Assembly (NCBI GenBank): GCA_013178125.1
Contig: JABLXJ010000016.1
Location: 47,846 to 111,845 of the forward strand
Source of the DNA: Bacillota bacterium
GTDB taxonomy: Bacteria; Bacillota; SHA-98; Ch115; JABLXJ01
Direction: 5' to 3'
Length of the DNA stretch: 64,000 nt
In this document: positions 17,344-26,668 of the stretch, one piece after another
Numbering within the stretch: position 1 is the first letter of the stretch
Layout: every line of letters begins with the position of its first letter
The notes under the pieces: generated by a model
Told to the model about the DNA's origin: nothing
The model's database searches: none
Seen by the model: only the letters and a program-made list of their open reading frames with translations
Translations under genes and position numbers: made by a program

Positions 17344-18252
17344 TCAAGATATAGCCTTTTGCGATTGGGGCTTCCCCTTTATCACTTTCATAAGTATGGT
17401 TACTATGATATTCACGATAATAACCATGACCCAGGACAGGGCTGCAGCCTTACCGATCTGGAAGAACTGGTAGCCATATTTATAGGCTGCAAGCGATAAA
17501 GTCTGAGTGCTATTGCCGGGACCTCCACCGGTCAGGATGTATACCAGGTCGAACATCCTGAAGGAATCTATTGTTCGCAACAGTGTTGCAAGAAGTATAG
17601 AAGGCTTGAGGTATGGGAGGGTTATCTTCCTGAATTGGAGCCAGCTCGATGCCCGGTCCAGGCTCGCGGCCTCATATTCCTCAACTGGAACGGTCTGGAG
17701 CCCCGCGAGTATTATCAGGACCATGAACGGCGTCCACTGCCATACATCCACAAGAATTATCGATGGCAACGCGAGGGCGCGGCTTGTGAGCCAGCTTACA
17801 GGCCCGGTCCCCACGAGCGACAAGAACCAGTTGATTATGCCGAATTGGGAATCGTACATAAACTTCCAGAAGTATCCTAAGACCAGCGGAGATAGCATCA
17901 TCGGGATGAAAATCAGCAGCTGAAACAGGCCAAACCCCTTCCAGCGCCTGTTTAAAAGGATCGCGATAACCATGCCGAGCACCAGCTCTATGCTGACCGT
18001 GGACGCGACGATTATAAGGGTATTCAGGGCTGAAATCCAGAAATCCGGGTCCTTGAGAAGAAAGGCGTAATTGCCAAGGCCGACGAACTTCGCCCCTCCC
18101 CCAGTCAGGGTGTAATCAAACAGGCTTATATAGAGCGAGTAAATTAGAGGGAATATGGTCAGTGCTATAAGATAAGCGACCGTTGGCACATACAGGATGG
18201 CTTGAAGCATACGCATCTGAGCCCCTTCCCGGATGGACTCTTTTGATGGCAC
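17344..18252 (-). CDS. MalF-type carbohydrate ABC permease
   Basis: 302 residues, about six membrane helices. The EAA loop is EEYEAASLDRASSWLQFRKITLPYLKP, and a TGGGPGNSTQTLSLAAYKYG segment before the last helix is standard for MalF-like sugar permeases. A 195-bp spacer separates it from the binding-protein gene upstream. That spacer contains GC-rich inverted repeats (around 18318-18345 in CCGGGGG/CCCCGCCCGG) that may attenuate transcription so the binding protein is made in excess (inference). Confidence 0.92.
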   Translation of the reverse strand: MPSKESIREGAQMRMLQAILYVPTVAYLIALTIFPLIYSLYISLFDYTLTGGGAKFVGLGNYAFLLKDPDFWISALNTLIIVASTVSIELVLGMVIAILLNRRWKGFGLFQLLIFIPMMLSPLVLGYFWKFMYDSQFGIINWFLSLVGTGPVSWLTSRALALPSIILVDVWQWTPFMVLIILAGLQTVPVEEYEAASLDRASSWLQFRKITLPYLKPSILLATLLRTIDSFRMFDLVYILTGGGPGNSTQTLSLAAYKYGYQFFQIGKAAALSWVMVIIVNIIVTILMKVIKGKPQSQKAIS

Positions 18253-18447
18253 CCTTTGCTCTAAAGCAGCACCGGAGCTAATAGTAATCGCCCCTTTCTA
18301 TCCTCATGTATATCCGGTATACCCGGGCGGGGCCCCCGGAGCAAACCCGGCCAGGCTTTCAGCTCATTCAAGCGGTTCCAAGGCATGCGTTTGGAGGCCC
18401 CCAAGTTCCGGTCCGCCTTCATATTTCCTAAGTTCCTAATCCACTAT

Positions 18448-19791
18448 TTAGTCATTTTTAGGCTTATACTGCCTGTTGGAGTCGTAAATGGAATCCAGTA
18501 TCTTGGCTGCATGGTCCAGGGCTTCCTTCGCGCTCGCCCTGCCGCTATAGACCAGGTTCAACTCCTTCTGGATGGTATCGAGCAACTCAGCATATGGCGG
18601 GATATTCCAGAAATCGCGCACATATGGGATCGAGTCCGCAAAAGCGCGATTCCAGGGATTGCTAGCCCTGTTGGCCTCCATCATATCCTTCCTCGACGAG
18701 AAGAATGATGCCTCTGGTATGCTGAGGAGCCTTTGCTGCGTCTCCTTGGAAACGAACCACAGCATGTACTGCCAGGCTTCCTTCTTATTCTTGGAATACC
18801 GGTTGATGCCCATGCCCTGGCACCCATACATGGCCACCCGGCCCTTTGGGCCCGCTGGCAACGGTGCGAACCCGATCTTGCCAACAACCTTAGATATGGC
18901 TGGATTGTCCATCAGCCCTCCGACCAGGTTCCACTCCTCGCAGAGGGCAACCTTGCCCTGGGTCAGAGCGTTCAGCTTCTCGTCCATTTGATAGTTCGGC
19001 GTGTCCGGGGCGGCAAGCCCCTCCTTGTAGAACGATGCAAAGAACTCCAGGGATTCAATATTCTGCTTGCTGTTGACGACACCCTCAGCCTTCCACTCGT
19101 CCTCGTCCCACAGCGAGCCTCCCCAGCTCCACATCATCGGGAAGTAGTCCATGGATATGAAGTCTGCAGTGCGCGATGCAGAGAATGTGGTGCCATACAT
19201 GCGCGGGGGATCATTGAACTTCTTTGCAAGCTCCTTATACTCGTACCACGTCTTCGGTGGCGTCGGAATGAGGTCCTTGCGGTAGAACAGGATCTGGGCA
19301 TTCAAGCTCCAGGGAAGGCCGTAGACCGGGGCCTTCTTAGCAGCCTCGTAGTCCTTCTTGACAAATAGCTGTTCCTCATTGTTAGGATAGGTCATGAGGC
19401 GTAAACACACTTCCGGGATGAATGTATCCACGGAAACGGGACAGCCCGGCGCCTGCAGGTATTCCTTCGTATCAAGCCTCTCGAGGCCTTGAGCCGCCAC
19501 ATACCCGCCAAGCCACTGGGAGTCGTAGTTTATGATATCGTAATATGGACTCTTGCCTGCGAGTTCCTGCTTCGCCTTTTGTTCGCAGAAGGCATAGGGC
19601 AGAGCCTCGACCACGACCTTGATGCCCGTCTTGGGGGTGAAATACTGGTCGGCGAGCTTCTGCTCTATCGTAGCCTGAGGCCAGTTCAGCGTGAGAATGT
19701 GCAACACTTTTCCGCTCGCTCCAGCATTGACGCTGATCGCCATTAAGCACACGAGGGTCAACATGACTATAATGTAGGAAAGACGTTTCAT
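18448..19791 (-). CDS. Extracellular sugar-binding protein (SBP family 1)
   Basis: 447 residues. Signal peptide MKRLSYIIVMLTLVCLMAISVNAGAS with an Ala-rich cleavage region and no acceptable lipobox (the only Cys follows Val). The mature part has LFYRKDLIPTPPKTWYEYKELAKKF, GKVALCEEWNLVGGLM and GKIGFAPLPAGPKGRVAMYGCQGMGIN, typical of type-1 carbohydrate-binding proteins. First gene of the transporter. AGGGAGG lies 13 nt before the ATG, a long spacing. Preceded by a 218-bp spacer that may hold the operon promoter. Confidence 0.92.
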   Translation of the reverse strand: MKRLSYIIVMLTLVCLMAISVNAGASGKVLHILTLNWPQATIEQKLADQYFTPKTGIKVVVEALPYAFCEQKAKQELAGKSPYYDIINYDSQWLGGYVAAQGLERLDTKEYLQAPGCPVSVDTFIPEVCLRLMTYPNNEEQLFVKKDYEAAKKAPVYGLPWSLNAQILFYRKDLIPTPPKTWYEYKELAKKFNDPPRMYGTTFSASRTADFISMDYFPMMWSWGGSLWDEDEWKAEGVVNSKQNIESLEFFASFYKEGLAAPDTPNYQMDEKLNALTQGKVALCEEWNLVGGLMDNPAISKVVGKIGFAPLPAGPKGRVAMYGCQGMGINRYSKNKKEAWQYMLWFVSKETQQRLLSIPEASFFSSRKDMMEANRASNPWNRAFADSIPYVRDFWNIPPYAELLDTIQKELNLVYSGRASAKEALDHAAKILDSIYDSNRQYKPKND

Positions 19792-20009
19792 AGTTACGCA
19801 TTACCTCCCTGATACTAAAGTAGTTTTAGCCTCCTTCTAGCATCGAACCCGAGAGATAATGAAACCCAGCATTGCCTTTCGTCCCTAAATCCCTGCAAGA
19901 CCCGATCATCTACCCTATGATCTACCCCCTTTACCCGGATATCCTTGAATCGCGTCCTTGACTTATTGAATCCCACCTCCTGCCATGTTGAGAACTCTTC
20001 TAATACTGT

Positions 20010-22127
20010 TCATTTTGCACACACTACGTCGAGAGGGAGGCCGTACGCCAATGTGCCGTTAGCGTTCATAAAGATATCATCGTCAAGCGTAAGTCCGAGA
20101 TCAGCGCCGTCGGTGACAGCACCACGCACATTCCTGACCTTCACCGAATCCCCCATATTGGCGACCGTTATGCCCGCAGCGAGGAGCTTCTCATAGAGCT
20201 CGTTATCGGGCACTGTGTGGGCGAGGACCACGGTATCAATGGCCAGCTTCGTCCGCCTGAATTTGTTATCCTCGACAACGACCTCCCCTTCGCCTATCTC
20301 CCTTACGATCGTGCTGGTGAATATCTTCGCAGGTATCTCGATCGTCCGGCCCTTCAACCCCTCACCATTACTTCCTGCGAGCCTCTTCATCAAAACGTCC
20401 CTGTGAATGGGCTCAAGGTTTGAAGCGAATTCACGGGCCTCGGTCACCACCGTCACCTCTTTGCCCTGGAAGGCCAGCATCTCCGCTGTGTCGGCGGCAG
20501 CGAAGTGATCTCCCCATACAAGCACCCTCTGCCCGGTCTCGACCGGCGGCTCCTTGTCGGTGGGGTGATACTCGCAAGTAGTCTTGTTGCACCCCATGAC
20601 ATCCTCAAATGTCACTGCCCTGTCGATGCCGGGTATGTCGGGCCTCAAGGTCCTGGCTCCGGTCCCGCAAAGCACCACATCGAAGTCCTTTACATCATCA
20701 GGGCCCGCTACCTCCCTGCGCAGCTGAACATCGACGTTGAGCTTCTCGAGTTGCCGGCGTATCCAGTCCATGTACCATTTCATCTTTTGCTTGCCGGGCA
20801 CCATGCAACAATATCTCATTGCGCCGCCTAGCTCGCCGTCCTTCTCGAATATCGTAACCTTGTGCCCGCGAATCGTCGCGACCCTAGCGGCCTCCATGCC
20901 CGCCGGGCCACCTCCTATGATGGCCACCCTGAGGCTCTTCCGGGCCGGCTTCATGTTGAGGAAGCGCATGTCACCGACCGCAGGATTTATAGCGCATCGC
21001 ATTTCGCGCTTGATCATCAGGGACTCCTGCCAGCACCCGACCAGGCACGATATGCACTTACGGATCTCCTTCGTCTCTCCCGCTTTTGCCTTGTTCGCCC
21101 AGTAAGGATCGGCAACCAATTGACGGGAGAGGCCGACCATGTCCGTCTTGCCTTCCCGAATGATCCTATCGCAATACTCAGGATCTCGAAGTGTGTGACT
21201 CGTGATGACAGGGATCTTAACCACGCTCTTGATCGCTTCTGCGCTATAAGTGTTCCATCCCTGCGGGTAATACATGGGATCCATTGTGGGGCCGGGGACA
21301 TCGAATATGCCCGCGCTTATATCGAGAGCAGCAACTCCCGCCTCCTCGAACATCTTGGCCACCTTCTTGCTCTCCTCTATATCGCGGCCCCCTTCGATCC
21401 ACTCGTCGCCCGAGTAGCGGATCAGCACGGGGAAGTCGTCACCGCACTTCTCCTTGATGCGAGCTATGATCTCGAGCGGGAACCTCATCCTGTTTCGCAG
21501 CGAGCCACCAAAGCGATCATGGCGTTTATTGGTGTAGGGGCTCATGAACTGGGCGATGAGGTAGCCATGGGCTCCATGGAGCTCGACAGCGTCGAACCCC
21601 GCCTGTTGCACCCGCCATGCAGCCTCGGCGAACTTTTCTATCAGGTCGTAGATTTCCTCCACAGTCATGGCACGGGCTATCTTGCCCTTTCTCTGTCCTC
21701 CAGCATAGACCACCTCATGGCCTGCTGAGCCGGGGAGATCGCTGATCATATCGCTGCACGATACCTGACCATAGCGCGGCACGGCCGCCTGGCGGCCTGG
21801 ATGCTGGATCTGCACGGCGCACTTCGCCCCGAAGCGCTGCATTGCAGATGCGAGACGATGCAGGCCTGGGATGTAGATATCGCTGTCCACGGAAATGCAA
21901 GTCACCGTGGGACGGCCGGTTTCCTTATCGGGCGTTGAGGCCCCGACGATAATGAAACCCGTCCCTCCCTTCGCCACTTCAGCGTGATAGGCGATGACTC
22001 GCTCGTTGATGCCGCCGTCCGCGTCGGCGGAGCTTATGTCGGTTGGGACATGAACTATCCGATTTTTAATCATAACATTTCCAATCTTGATTGGTTGAAA
22101 AAGATTGGGAAAATACATATTATCCAT
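20010..22127 (-). CDS. OYE-type FMN/[4Fe-4S]/FAD oxidoreductase (2,4-dienoyl-CoA reductase-like)
   Basis: 705 residues. N-terminal old-yellow-enzyme barrel (LFQPIKIGNVMIKNRIVHVP; HPGRQAAVPR; ELHGAHGYLIAQFMSP). A cluster motif CISCLVGCWQESLMIKREMRC supplies the four Cys for [4Fe-4S] around residue 360. A C-terminal FAD/NAD domain carries VAIIGGGPAGMEAARVATIRGHKVTIFEKD. The architecture matches the 2,4-dienoyl-CoA/enone reductase and trimethylamine dehydrogenase family. Substrate unknown. In this setting it may reduce an unsaturated sugar-derived or aromatic compound. It lies between deoC and the sugar transporter. Confidence 0.92.
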   Translation of the reverse strand: MDNMYFPNLFQPIKIGNVMIKNRIVHVPTDISSADADGGINERVIAYHAEVAKGGTGFIIVGASTPDKETGRPTVTCISVDSDIYIPGLHRLASAMQRFGAKCAVQIQHPGRQAAVPRYGQVSCSDMISDLPGSAGHEVVYAGGQRKGKIARAMTVEEIYDLIEKFAEAAWRVQQAGFDAVELHGAHGYLIAQFMSPYTNKRHDRFGGSLRNRMRFPLEIIARIKEKCGDDFPVLIRYSGDEWIEGGRDIEESKKVAKMFEEAGVAALDISAGIFDVPGPTMDPMYYPQGWNTYSAEAIKSVVKIPVITSHTLRDPEYCDRIIREGKTDMVGLSRQLVADPYWANKAKAGETKEIRKCISCLVGCWQESLMIKREMRCAINPAVGDMRFLNMKPARKSLRVAIIGGGPAGMEAARVATIRGHKVTIFEKDGELGGAMRYCCMVPGKQKMKWYMDWIRRQLEKLNVDVQLRREVAGPDDVKDFDVVLCGTGARTLRPDIPGIDRAVTFEDVMGCNKTTCEYHPTDKEPPVETGQRVLVWGDHFAAADTAEMLAFQGKEVTVVTEAREFASNLEPIHRDVLMKRLAGSNGEGLKGRTIEIPAKIFTSTIVREIGEGEVVVEDNKFRRTKLAIDTVVLAHTVPDNELYEKLLAAGITVANMGDSVKVRNVRGAVTDGADLGLTLDDDIFMNANGTLAYGLPLDVVCAK

Positions 22128-22229
22128 ATCTATCTCATTCCCTCCCGAATGATACGAATGGTAATGGCACTATGGCAGTGTCTTCAACTTGAGCCATATT
22201 TAGAATCCTCTAGAGTCAGCCTATCGATC

Positions 22230-22946
22230 CTATCGATCTGGCTCAGACGCCCGGGGCCCGCCTTCCGCCTCCCTCCTGAGACATTCCTCCATGATGGCCT
22301 CGGTCGCTGTCGCGCCGAACCTGGTGCAACCGGCGGCCCTTACCTGTATCGCCGCCTCGAGCGTCCTCACCCCGCCCGCGGCCTTGATTTTCACCTTCGG
22401 GCTGACCGAGCGCCTCATGAGCTCGATGTCTGGTATCGTCGCGCCACCTGGTCCGAAACCCGTCGATGTCTTGACATAATCAGCACCTGCCCGCTCGCAA
22501 ATCTGGCAAGCCATCACCTTCAACTCATCCGTCAGGTAGCAGTTCTCGAGGATAACCTTAACCACGACCCCGCGGGCGTGCGCCATCTCAACGATCGCCT
22601 TGATCTCCCTCTCTATATAATCATAATCGTGCGAAAGCAACTTCCCGATGTTTAGAACCATATCGATTTCAACTGCGCCGTTTTTTATCGCCTCCTCAGC
22701 CTCAAAAAGCTTGGTTGCAGTAGTGTGGGCTCCATGGGGGAACCCAATAACCGTGGTAACCAGGACATCACTGTCTTTCAGGAGTTCCTTCGCCCGGGTC
22801 ACATCGCTCGGCCGGACACACACCGAGGCTACGTTGTACTTCTTTGCAATCTCACAACCTTTAACTATATCATCGTCTGTAAGATTCGGCCGCAAGAGAG
22901 AGTGGTCGATCATCTCGGCTATCTCCCGGCAGCTGACTTCCTGCAT
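22230..22946 (-). CDS. deoC: Deoxyribose-phosphate aldolase
   Basis: 238 residues, slightly longer than usual through a polar C-terminal tail. Class I aldolase motifs: VEIDMVLNIG (Asp about 95), DYVKTSTGFGPGGAT with the Schiff-base Lys at about 159, and VKIKAAGGVRT with the second Lys at about 188. It splits deoxyribose-5-phosphate to glyceraldehyde-3-phosphate and acetaldehyde, or acts as a related aldolase. First gene of the minus-strand run that continues into the OYE-type enzyme and transporter; no deoR-like gene is adjacent. Confidence 0.94.
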   Translation of the reverse strand: MQEVSCREIAEMIDHSLLRPNLTDDDIVKGCEIAKKYNVASVCVRPSDVTRAKELLKDSDVLVTTVIGFPHGAHTTATKLFEAEEAIKNGAVEIDMVLNIGKLLSHDYDYIEREIKAIVEMAHARGVVVKVILENCYLTDELKVMACQICERAGADYVKTSTGFGPGGATIPDIELMRRSVSPKVKIKAAGGVRTLEAAIQVRAAGCTRFGATATEAIMEECLRREAEGGPRASEPDR

Positions 22947-23580
22947 AGCACAACGCCATCCTTTCTCTTCTCTCTATGTGCCATGTGTCTAAGCTAGGGA
23001 TTCGTGACTTCCCGCCGTTCTCGAATCCATCACCAGACAGCAACGCGCCCGGCGAAGCGGCGGTTAAATAATAGACAATTATTCATCTTTTTAGAACTGA
23101 ATACGATATTGACATGTAATGCGGGTATCCTGGTACGGACATCATACTCATCATTTATATCATGCTTATCCTGATACCAGGTTACCATTGGCATATATTC
23201 CAGTCAACGCATTGTGCGGGCCATGGACTCCTAAAAAGTCCCGAATAGTACTGGTACAGGGCAAATCGGGGATATGTTCGAACCCCTTTTGATTCTTCAG
23301 CCTATACGATCCTGGAAGGCGTTGATTCCAAAAATGATCACTTAAAAAGCCTTTAACGCGAAAAGCCTTTGGCGAGTACACAGCGCATACTCAACGCGTA
23401 GATATTGGCAACCGATACGAAGCCTTGTAGATATACATCCTTCCCACGGTACACGAAGCGGGGGGATGTAGCGGGCAGGCCTTTCGCCTCTGGCCCTGCC
23501 AGCTCACACCCCGCCCACGCGCGCATTTCATAGAATTCCTCCAGATTTGCTGCCGGTTATTCGTCGACTCAAGACATCCG
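22947..23580 (-). other. Gene-free spacer of 634 bp with hairpins
   Basis: No convincing gene on either strand; the one 71-codon open frame (23381-23166) has no ribosome binding site or recognisable sequence. A strong hairpin GGCAGGCC (23474-23481) with GGCCCTGCC (23492-23500, one bulged base) lies about 80 bp downstream of the UroD-like gene and may end that operon. Around 23127-23185 GGTATCCTGGTA and GATACCAGG form partial inverted repeats. The region is expected to contain the deoC promoter, but none stands out. Confidence 0.4.
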
Positions 23581-24753
23581 TCAACCTAAGACACTCCTGG
23601 TCACATCAACATACTGCTTTACCTTCTGCAATGCTTTATCAGCCGAATCGATTACAGACCCCTCTATACGAATTGTATAATCCACCCGCCCGTCGCAGGT
23701 AGCCTTTATCCACTCTACCTGTTGGCGCATGCTCTCCTCTGTGGCCATTTGAATATCAGACGCGGGATCCAAACATATCTCAATCGCAATGTCCGGACCG
23801 AAGACTTCAACGGCTGCATTTAGATCAGTCCATGGACCTCTATGAAACATGCGTAAATTAGGGATCTCCTTGATGTACCTCATTAAGTCGGTTGTATTAC
23901 CACAGCTATGCCAGTATGCGATGCCGCCGTGAAATGCGCTGAGCCTTTGTTCTGATGGTAAGACGAAGTCCCTATACATACCGGGCGATAAGAGAGGACA
24001 ATTGACCTCATCATTATAGAGATTCCCAGGCTGGATCAGCGTCTTCATAAACTTGAAACGCTCCCTGGTCCACTCCATCCGGCATTCAGCAATAAAATTT
24101 ATAAGCTCTCTTACAAAAGACGGCCGATCGTACATATCCATGACTATCCTGTCCATGCCTCTCAGGTGCAACGCTACAGCGAAGGGGCTACGGCCCCATT
24201 CGGGAAAGGCCACTGTAAAATCCTCATCGAGCAGCTCTCCGATGCCGCTATAAAGCCTGTGAGCGACGGGCATCAGCCCGCTCTTATAAAAATCCGGCCT
24301 GGGAAGACGAGCTAAATCAGATTCGTCGTTTATAACTGGTTTTTTCCCAATCCAGGGATCTGCTCCAGGCTCGAAAACTACCTCCACGCCAAAGAAACTA
24401 GGCTCAAATGGGACGCCAAGCCAAATGGGAACGACCTTGCCAGCGCAGGCATCATCATCAAAGTTTCTAAAGCGAAACAGCATCATCCTTAGCTGGCTTT
24501 CCAAGTAAACCGCCGGATCATTGTAATATTCTTTCAAATCAAAGCCAAGAATCCTCGACCACATGGAATTCTCACAATCGGCGTAAAAGGGCGCCTTACG
24601 GCTCCCCCTCTTTGGAATGCCACGCCAGTGGTCTCTAGCATCTCCCTCCTGTTTTTCCCAAAAAGCAATCCTTCTTTCATTCTCAGGGCTTTCGACGATC
24701 GTACGAACTCCATCCTGTAGCTTCTTGATCCGATCAAGTTGCTCCGTGTTCAT
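23581..24753 (-). CDS. Uroporphyrinogen-decarboxylase-superfamily protein (MtaA/CmuA-like), substrate unknown
   Basis: 390 residues. The UroD-like barrel is recognisable from SPFAVALHLRGMDRIVMDMYDRP, the PGMYRDFVLPSEQRLSAFHGG segment and the YWHSCGNTTDLMRYIKEIPNL motif. The HSCG Cys/His pair is used as a zinc site in methyltransferase members. It is unlikely to be true HemE, lacking its N-terminal substrate signature. Last gene of the second sugar-transport operon. GGAGGTAACGTAG precedes the ATG. Possible roles include methyl transfer or decarboxylation of an imported compound. Confidence 0.75.
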   Translation of the reverse strand: MNTEQLDRIKKLQDGVRTIVESPENERRIAFWEKQEGDARDHWRGIPKRGSRKAPFYADCENSMWSRILGFDLKEYYNDPAVYLESQLRMMLFRFRNFDDDACAGKVVPIWLGVPFEPSFFGVEVVFEPGADPWIGKKPVINDESDLARLPRPDFYKSGLMPVAHRLYSGIGELLDEDFTVAFPEWGRSPFAVALHLRGMDRIVMDMYDRPSFVRELINFIAECRMEWTRERFKFMKTLIQPGNLYNDEVNCPLLSPGMYRDFVLPSEQRLSAFHGGIAYWHSCGNTTDLMRYIKEIPNLRMFHRGPWTDLNAAVEVFGPDIAIEICLDPASDIQMATEESMRQQVEWIKATCDGRVDYTIRIEGSVIDSADKALQKVKQYVDVTRSVLG

Positions 24754-24814
24754 CTACGTTACCTCCATACATCCCAGAATCCTAAATAGTATTGCGAGAT
24801 TCCCTATTGGTTAC

Positions 24815-25627
24815 TTACTTTATCGCTCCAAATGTGAGACCCCGAACGAGATGCTTCTGGATAGCAATAATGAAGACCAATCCCGGCAATATGGCGAGAA
24901 CCCCGGCTGCCGACAATCCTCCCCAATCCACCGCCAAGTAGCCCACAAACTCCGTCGCCATATACACTGGCAGGGTGCGAACATTAAAACTCGTTAAGCT
25001 CAAGGCAAATATAAATTCATTCCAGGCGAATAGAAAACTCAACATTGCAGTCGCAACAAGACCCGGTGCAACTAAAGGCACAACAATGCTTCTTAATGCT
25101 CCAACCTGGGAGCAACCGTCAACCATTGCTGCTTCCTCGAGTTCCTGAGGTATACCCATAAAAAAGCCCCTCATCATCCAAACTACGAGGGCTAGGTTCA
25201 CCAGGATACCAGCCAGTATTAATCCTATATAGGTGTCACTTATACCAAGGTAGTGGAAGATGCGAACAAATGGAACGATAACCACTATAGGGGGCATCAT
25301 CTTTGTAGAAAGCACAAAGAAACCAATGTCCTCTCGTCCGCGGAACCTAAAACGAGATAGGGCATAGCCGAAGGGGGTGCCCACTAGTAAAGTAATGACA
25401 ACCGAACCAAGTCCTACAATTAAGCTATCTCGAAATGCAGAAAGAAATCCATGTCTATGTAGCGTTGCAATGTAGTTTTGGAGAGTAGGCTTAAAAATGA
25501 ATTTGGGTGGGATAGCAATGGCATCAAAGGAGCTCTTAAACGATTGTAGAATTATCCAAAGTAACGGGAACAAGACCACTATCGCCGCTATTGTTAAAAT
25601 AATATGCTTAGCTAGGTTTAAGAGCAT
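24815..25627 (-). CDS. MalG-type carbohydrate ABC permease (second system)
   Basis: About 270 residues from ATG 25627 (AAAGG five bases upstream). Helical protein with QSFKSSFDAIAIPPKFIFKPTLQNY after TM1, the EAA loop PQELEEAAMVDGCSQVGALRSIVVPLVAPG, and the C-terminus QKHLVRGLTFGAIK. Pairs with the permease 42 bp upstream. No ATPase gene lies in this operon. Confidence 0.92.
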   Translation of the reverse strand: MLLNLAKHIILTIAAIVVLFPLLWIILQSFKSSFDAIAIPPKFIFKPTLQNYIATLHRHGFLSAFRDSLIVGLGSVVITLLVGTPFGYALSRFRFRGREDIGFFVLSTKMMPPIVVIVPFVRIFHYLGISDTYIGLILAGILVNLALVVWMMRGFFMGIPQELEEAAMVDGCSQVGALRSIVVPLVAPGLVATAMLSFLFAWNEFIFALSLTSFNVRTLPVYMATEFVGYLAVDWGGLSAAGVLAILPGLVFIIAIQKHLVRGLTFGAIK

Positions 25628-25669
25628 GGCATCCTTTCTTTTCCTTCCCAATTCTTACTCACCCCTGCC

Positions 25670-26530
25670 TTATTGATCAAGGACGCGCACAACCCTCTTG
25701 CATATTATGAGGGTCACTATTAGCATTATCACGCCTATTACGGCCCCGACCTCCAGTCTGTGGAAACGGAAGCTCTCCAGGTAAGCCCGGATGATCCAGG
25801 TTTCCGTTGCGTGACCAGGACCTCCCTTAGTTATGGTGTAGATCACATCAAATGCCTTAAATGCTTCAAGTCCACGGAAGATCAAAGCAATTGCCATAAT
25901 CGGCTTTAGCAGCGGGATGGTAACAGACCAAAAGCATTGAAATGGCGAGGCGCCGTCGATCAGGGCCGCTTCAAATGGTTCTTTAGGAAGCATCTGGAGC
26001 CCTGCATACAGGATCAGCATCATGAATGGCGTCCACTGCCATACATCGATCATGATCACCGAAGGTAACGCCAGGGCTATATCTGTAGTCCAGCCTAGAG
26101 GTCTTATGCCAAATAATCCTATTAGGTAGTTTACAACCCCGTAAAGTGGATTCAATAACATATTCCAGGTAAGGCCTGTTACCACCGGGCTTACCGCTAT
26201 GGGTAAAATAAAGATGGTACGATAGATAGCTACGCCCTTACCTATACTGTTTAGAATAAGTGCCAGACCCAATCCCAGGATGAAACTCATAATTATAGAG
26301 CCCGCTGTAAACAGTAATGTATTCAAGCTATTAGACCAGAACTCGTTACTTGTAAACAAGCTGATAAAATTCTGTAGCCCGACAAAGACGAGTCGGTTTG
26401 TGCCGCCCCCCGTGGATTGGAAGCACAGCGTTATCGCATATATGGTAGGATATAACAATAGGACAAACAACACTACTGTTATGGGCAAGGTAAGTAGATA
26501 TGGTAGTGGCTTGGTTCTCCCGTGTTTCAT
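25670..26530 (-). CDS. MalF-type carbohydrate ABC permease (second system)
   Basis: 286 residues with about six helices, the EAA loop KEPFEAALIDGASPFQCFWSVTIPLLKP and the TKGGPGHATETWIIRAYLESF segment before the final helix. GAGAAGAGAGG precedes the ATG. It sits between the binding protein (138 bp upstream) and the MalG-type partner. Confidence 0.92.
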   Translation of the reverse strand: MKHGRTKPLPYLLTLPITVVLFVLLLYPTIYAITLCFQSTGGGTNRLVFVGLQNFISLFTSNEFWSNSLNTLLFTAGSIIMSFILGLGLALILNSIGKGVAIYRTIFILPIAVSPVVTGLTWNMLLNPLYGVVNYLIGLFGIRPLGWTTDIALALPSVIMIDVWQWTPFMMLILYAGLQMLPKEPFEAALIDGASPFQCFWSVTIPLLKPIMAIALIFRGLEAFKAFDVIYTITKGGPGHATETWIIRAYLESFRFHRLEVGAVIGVIMLIVTLIICKRVVRVLDQ

Positions 26531-26668
26531 TTTTTCCTCTCTTCTCGCGGCTTTATTTTAACAGGCGAACTCGGCGGATTGTCCCGGCATCACCATAGAC
26601 AATCCGCCTTAATGACACCCCAGATATATTAACCAGCTATTAATGACTCACCTGCAATAACCCACTTG

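Noticed and set aside
23166..23381. 71-codon open frame on the minus strand
   Set aside because: No ribosome binding site or similarity, and it lies in a hairpin-containing spacer.
23440..23540. SRP or other housekeeping RNA on the minus strand
   Set aside because: GC-rich pairing with a GGGGTGTGAGC stretch resembles part of SRP RNA, but the invariant GGAAGCAGC-type tip is missing; treated as a hairpin only.
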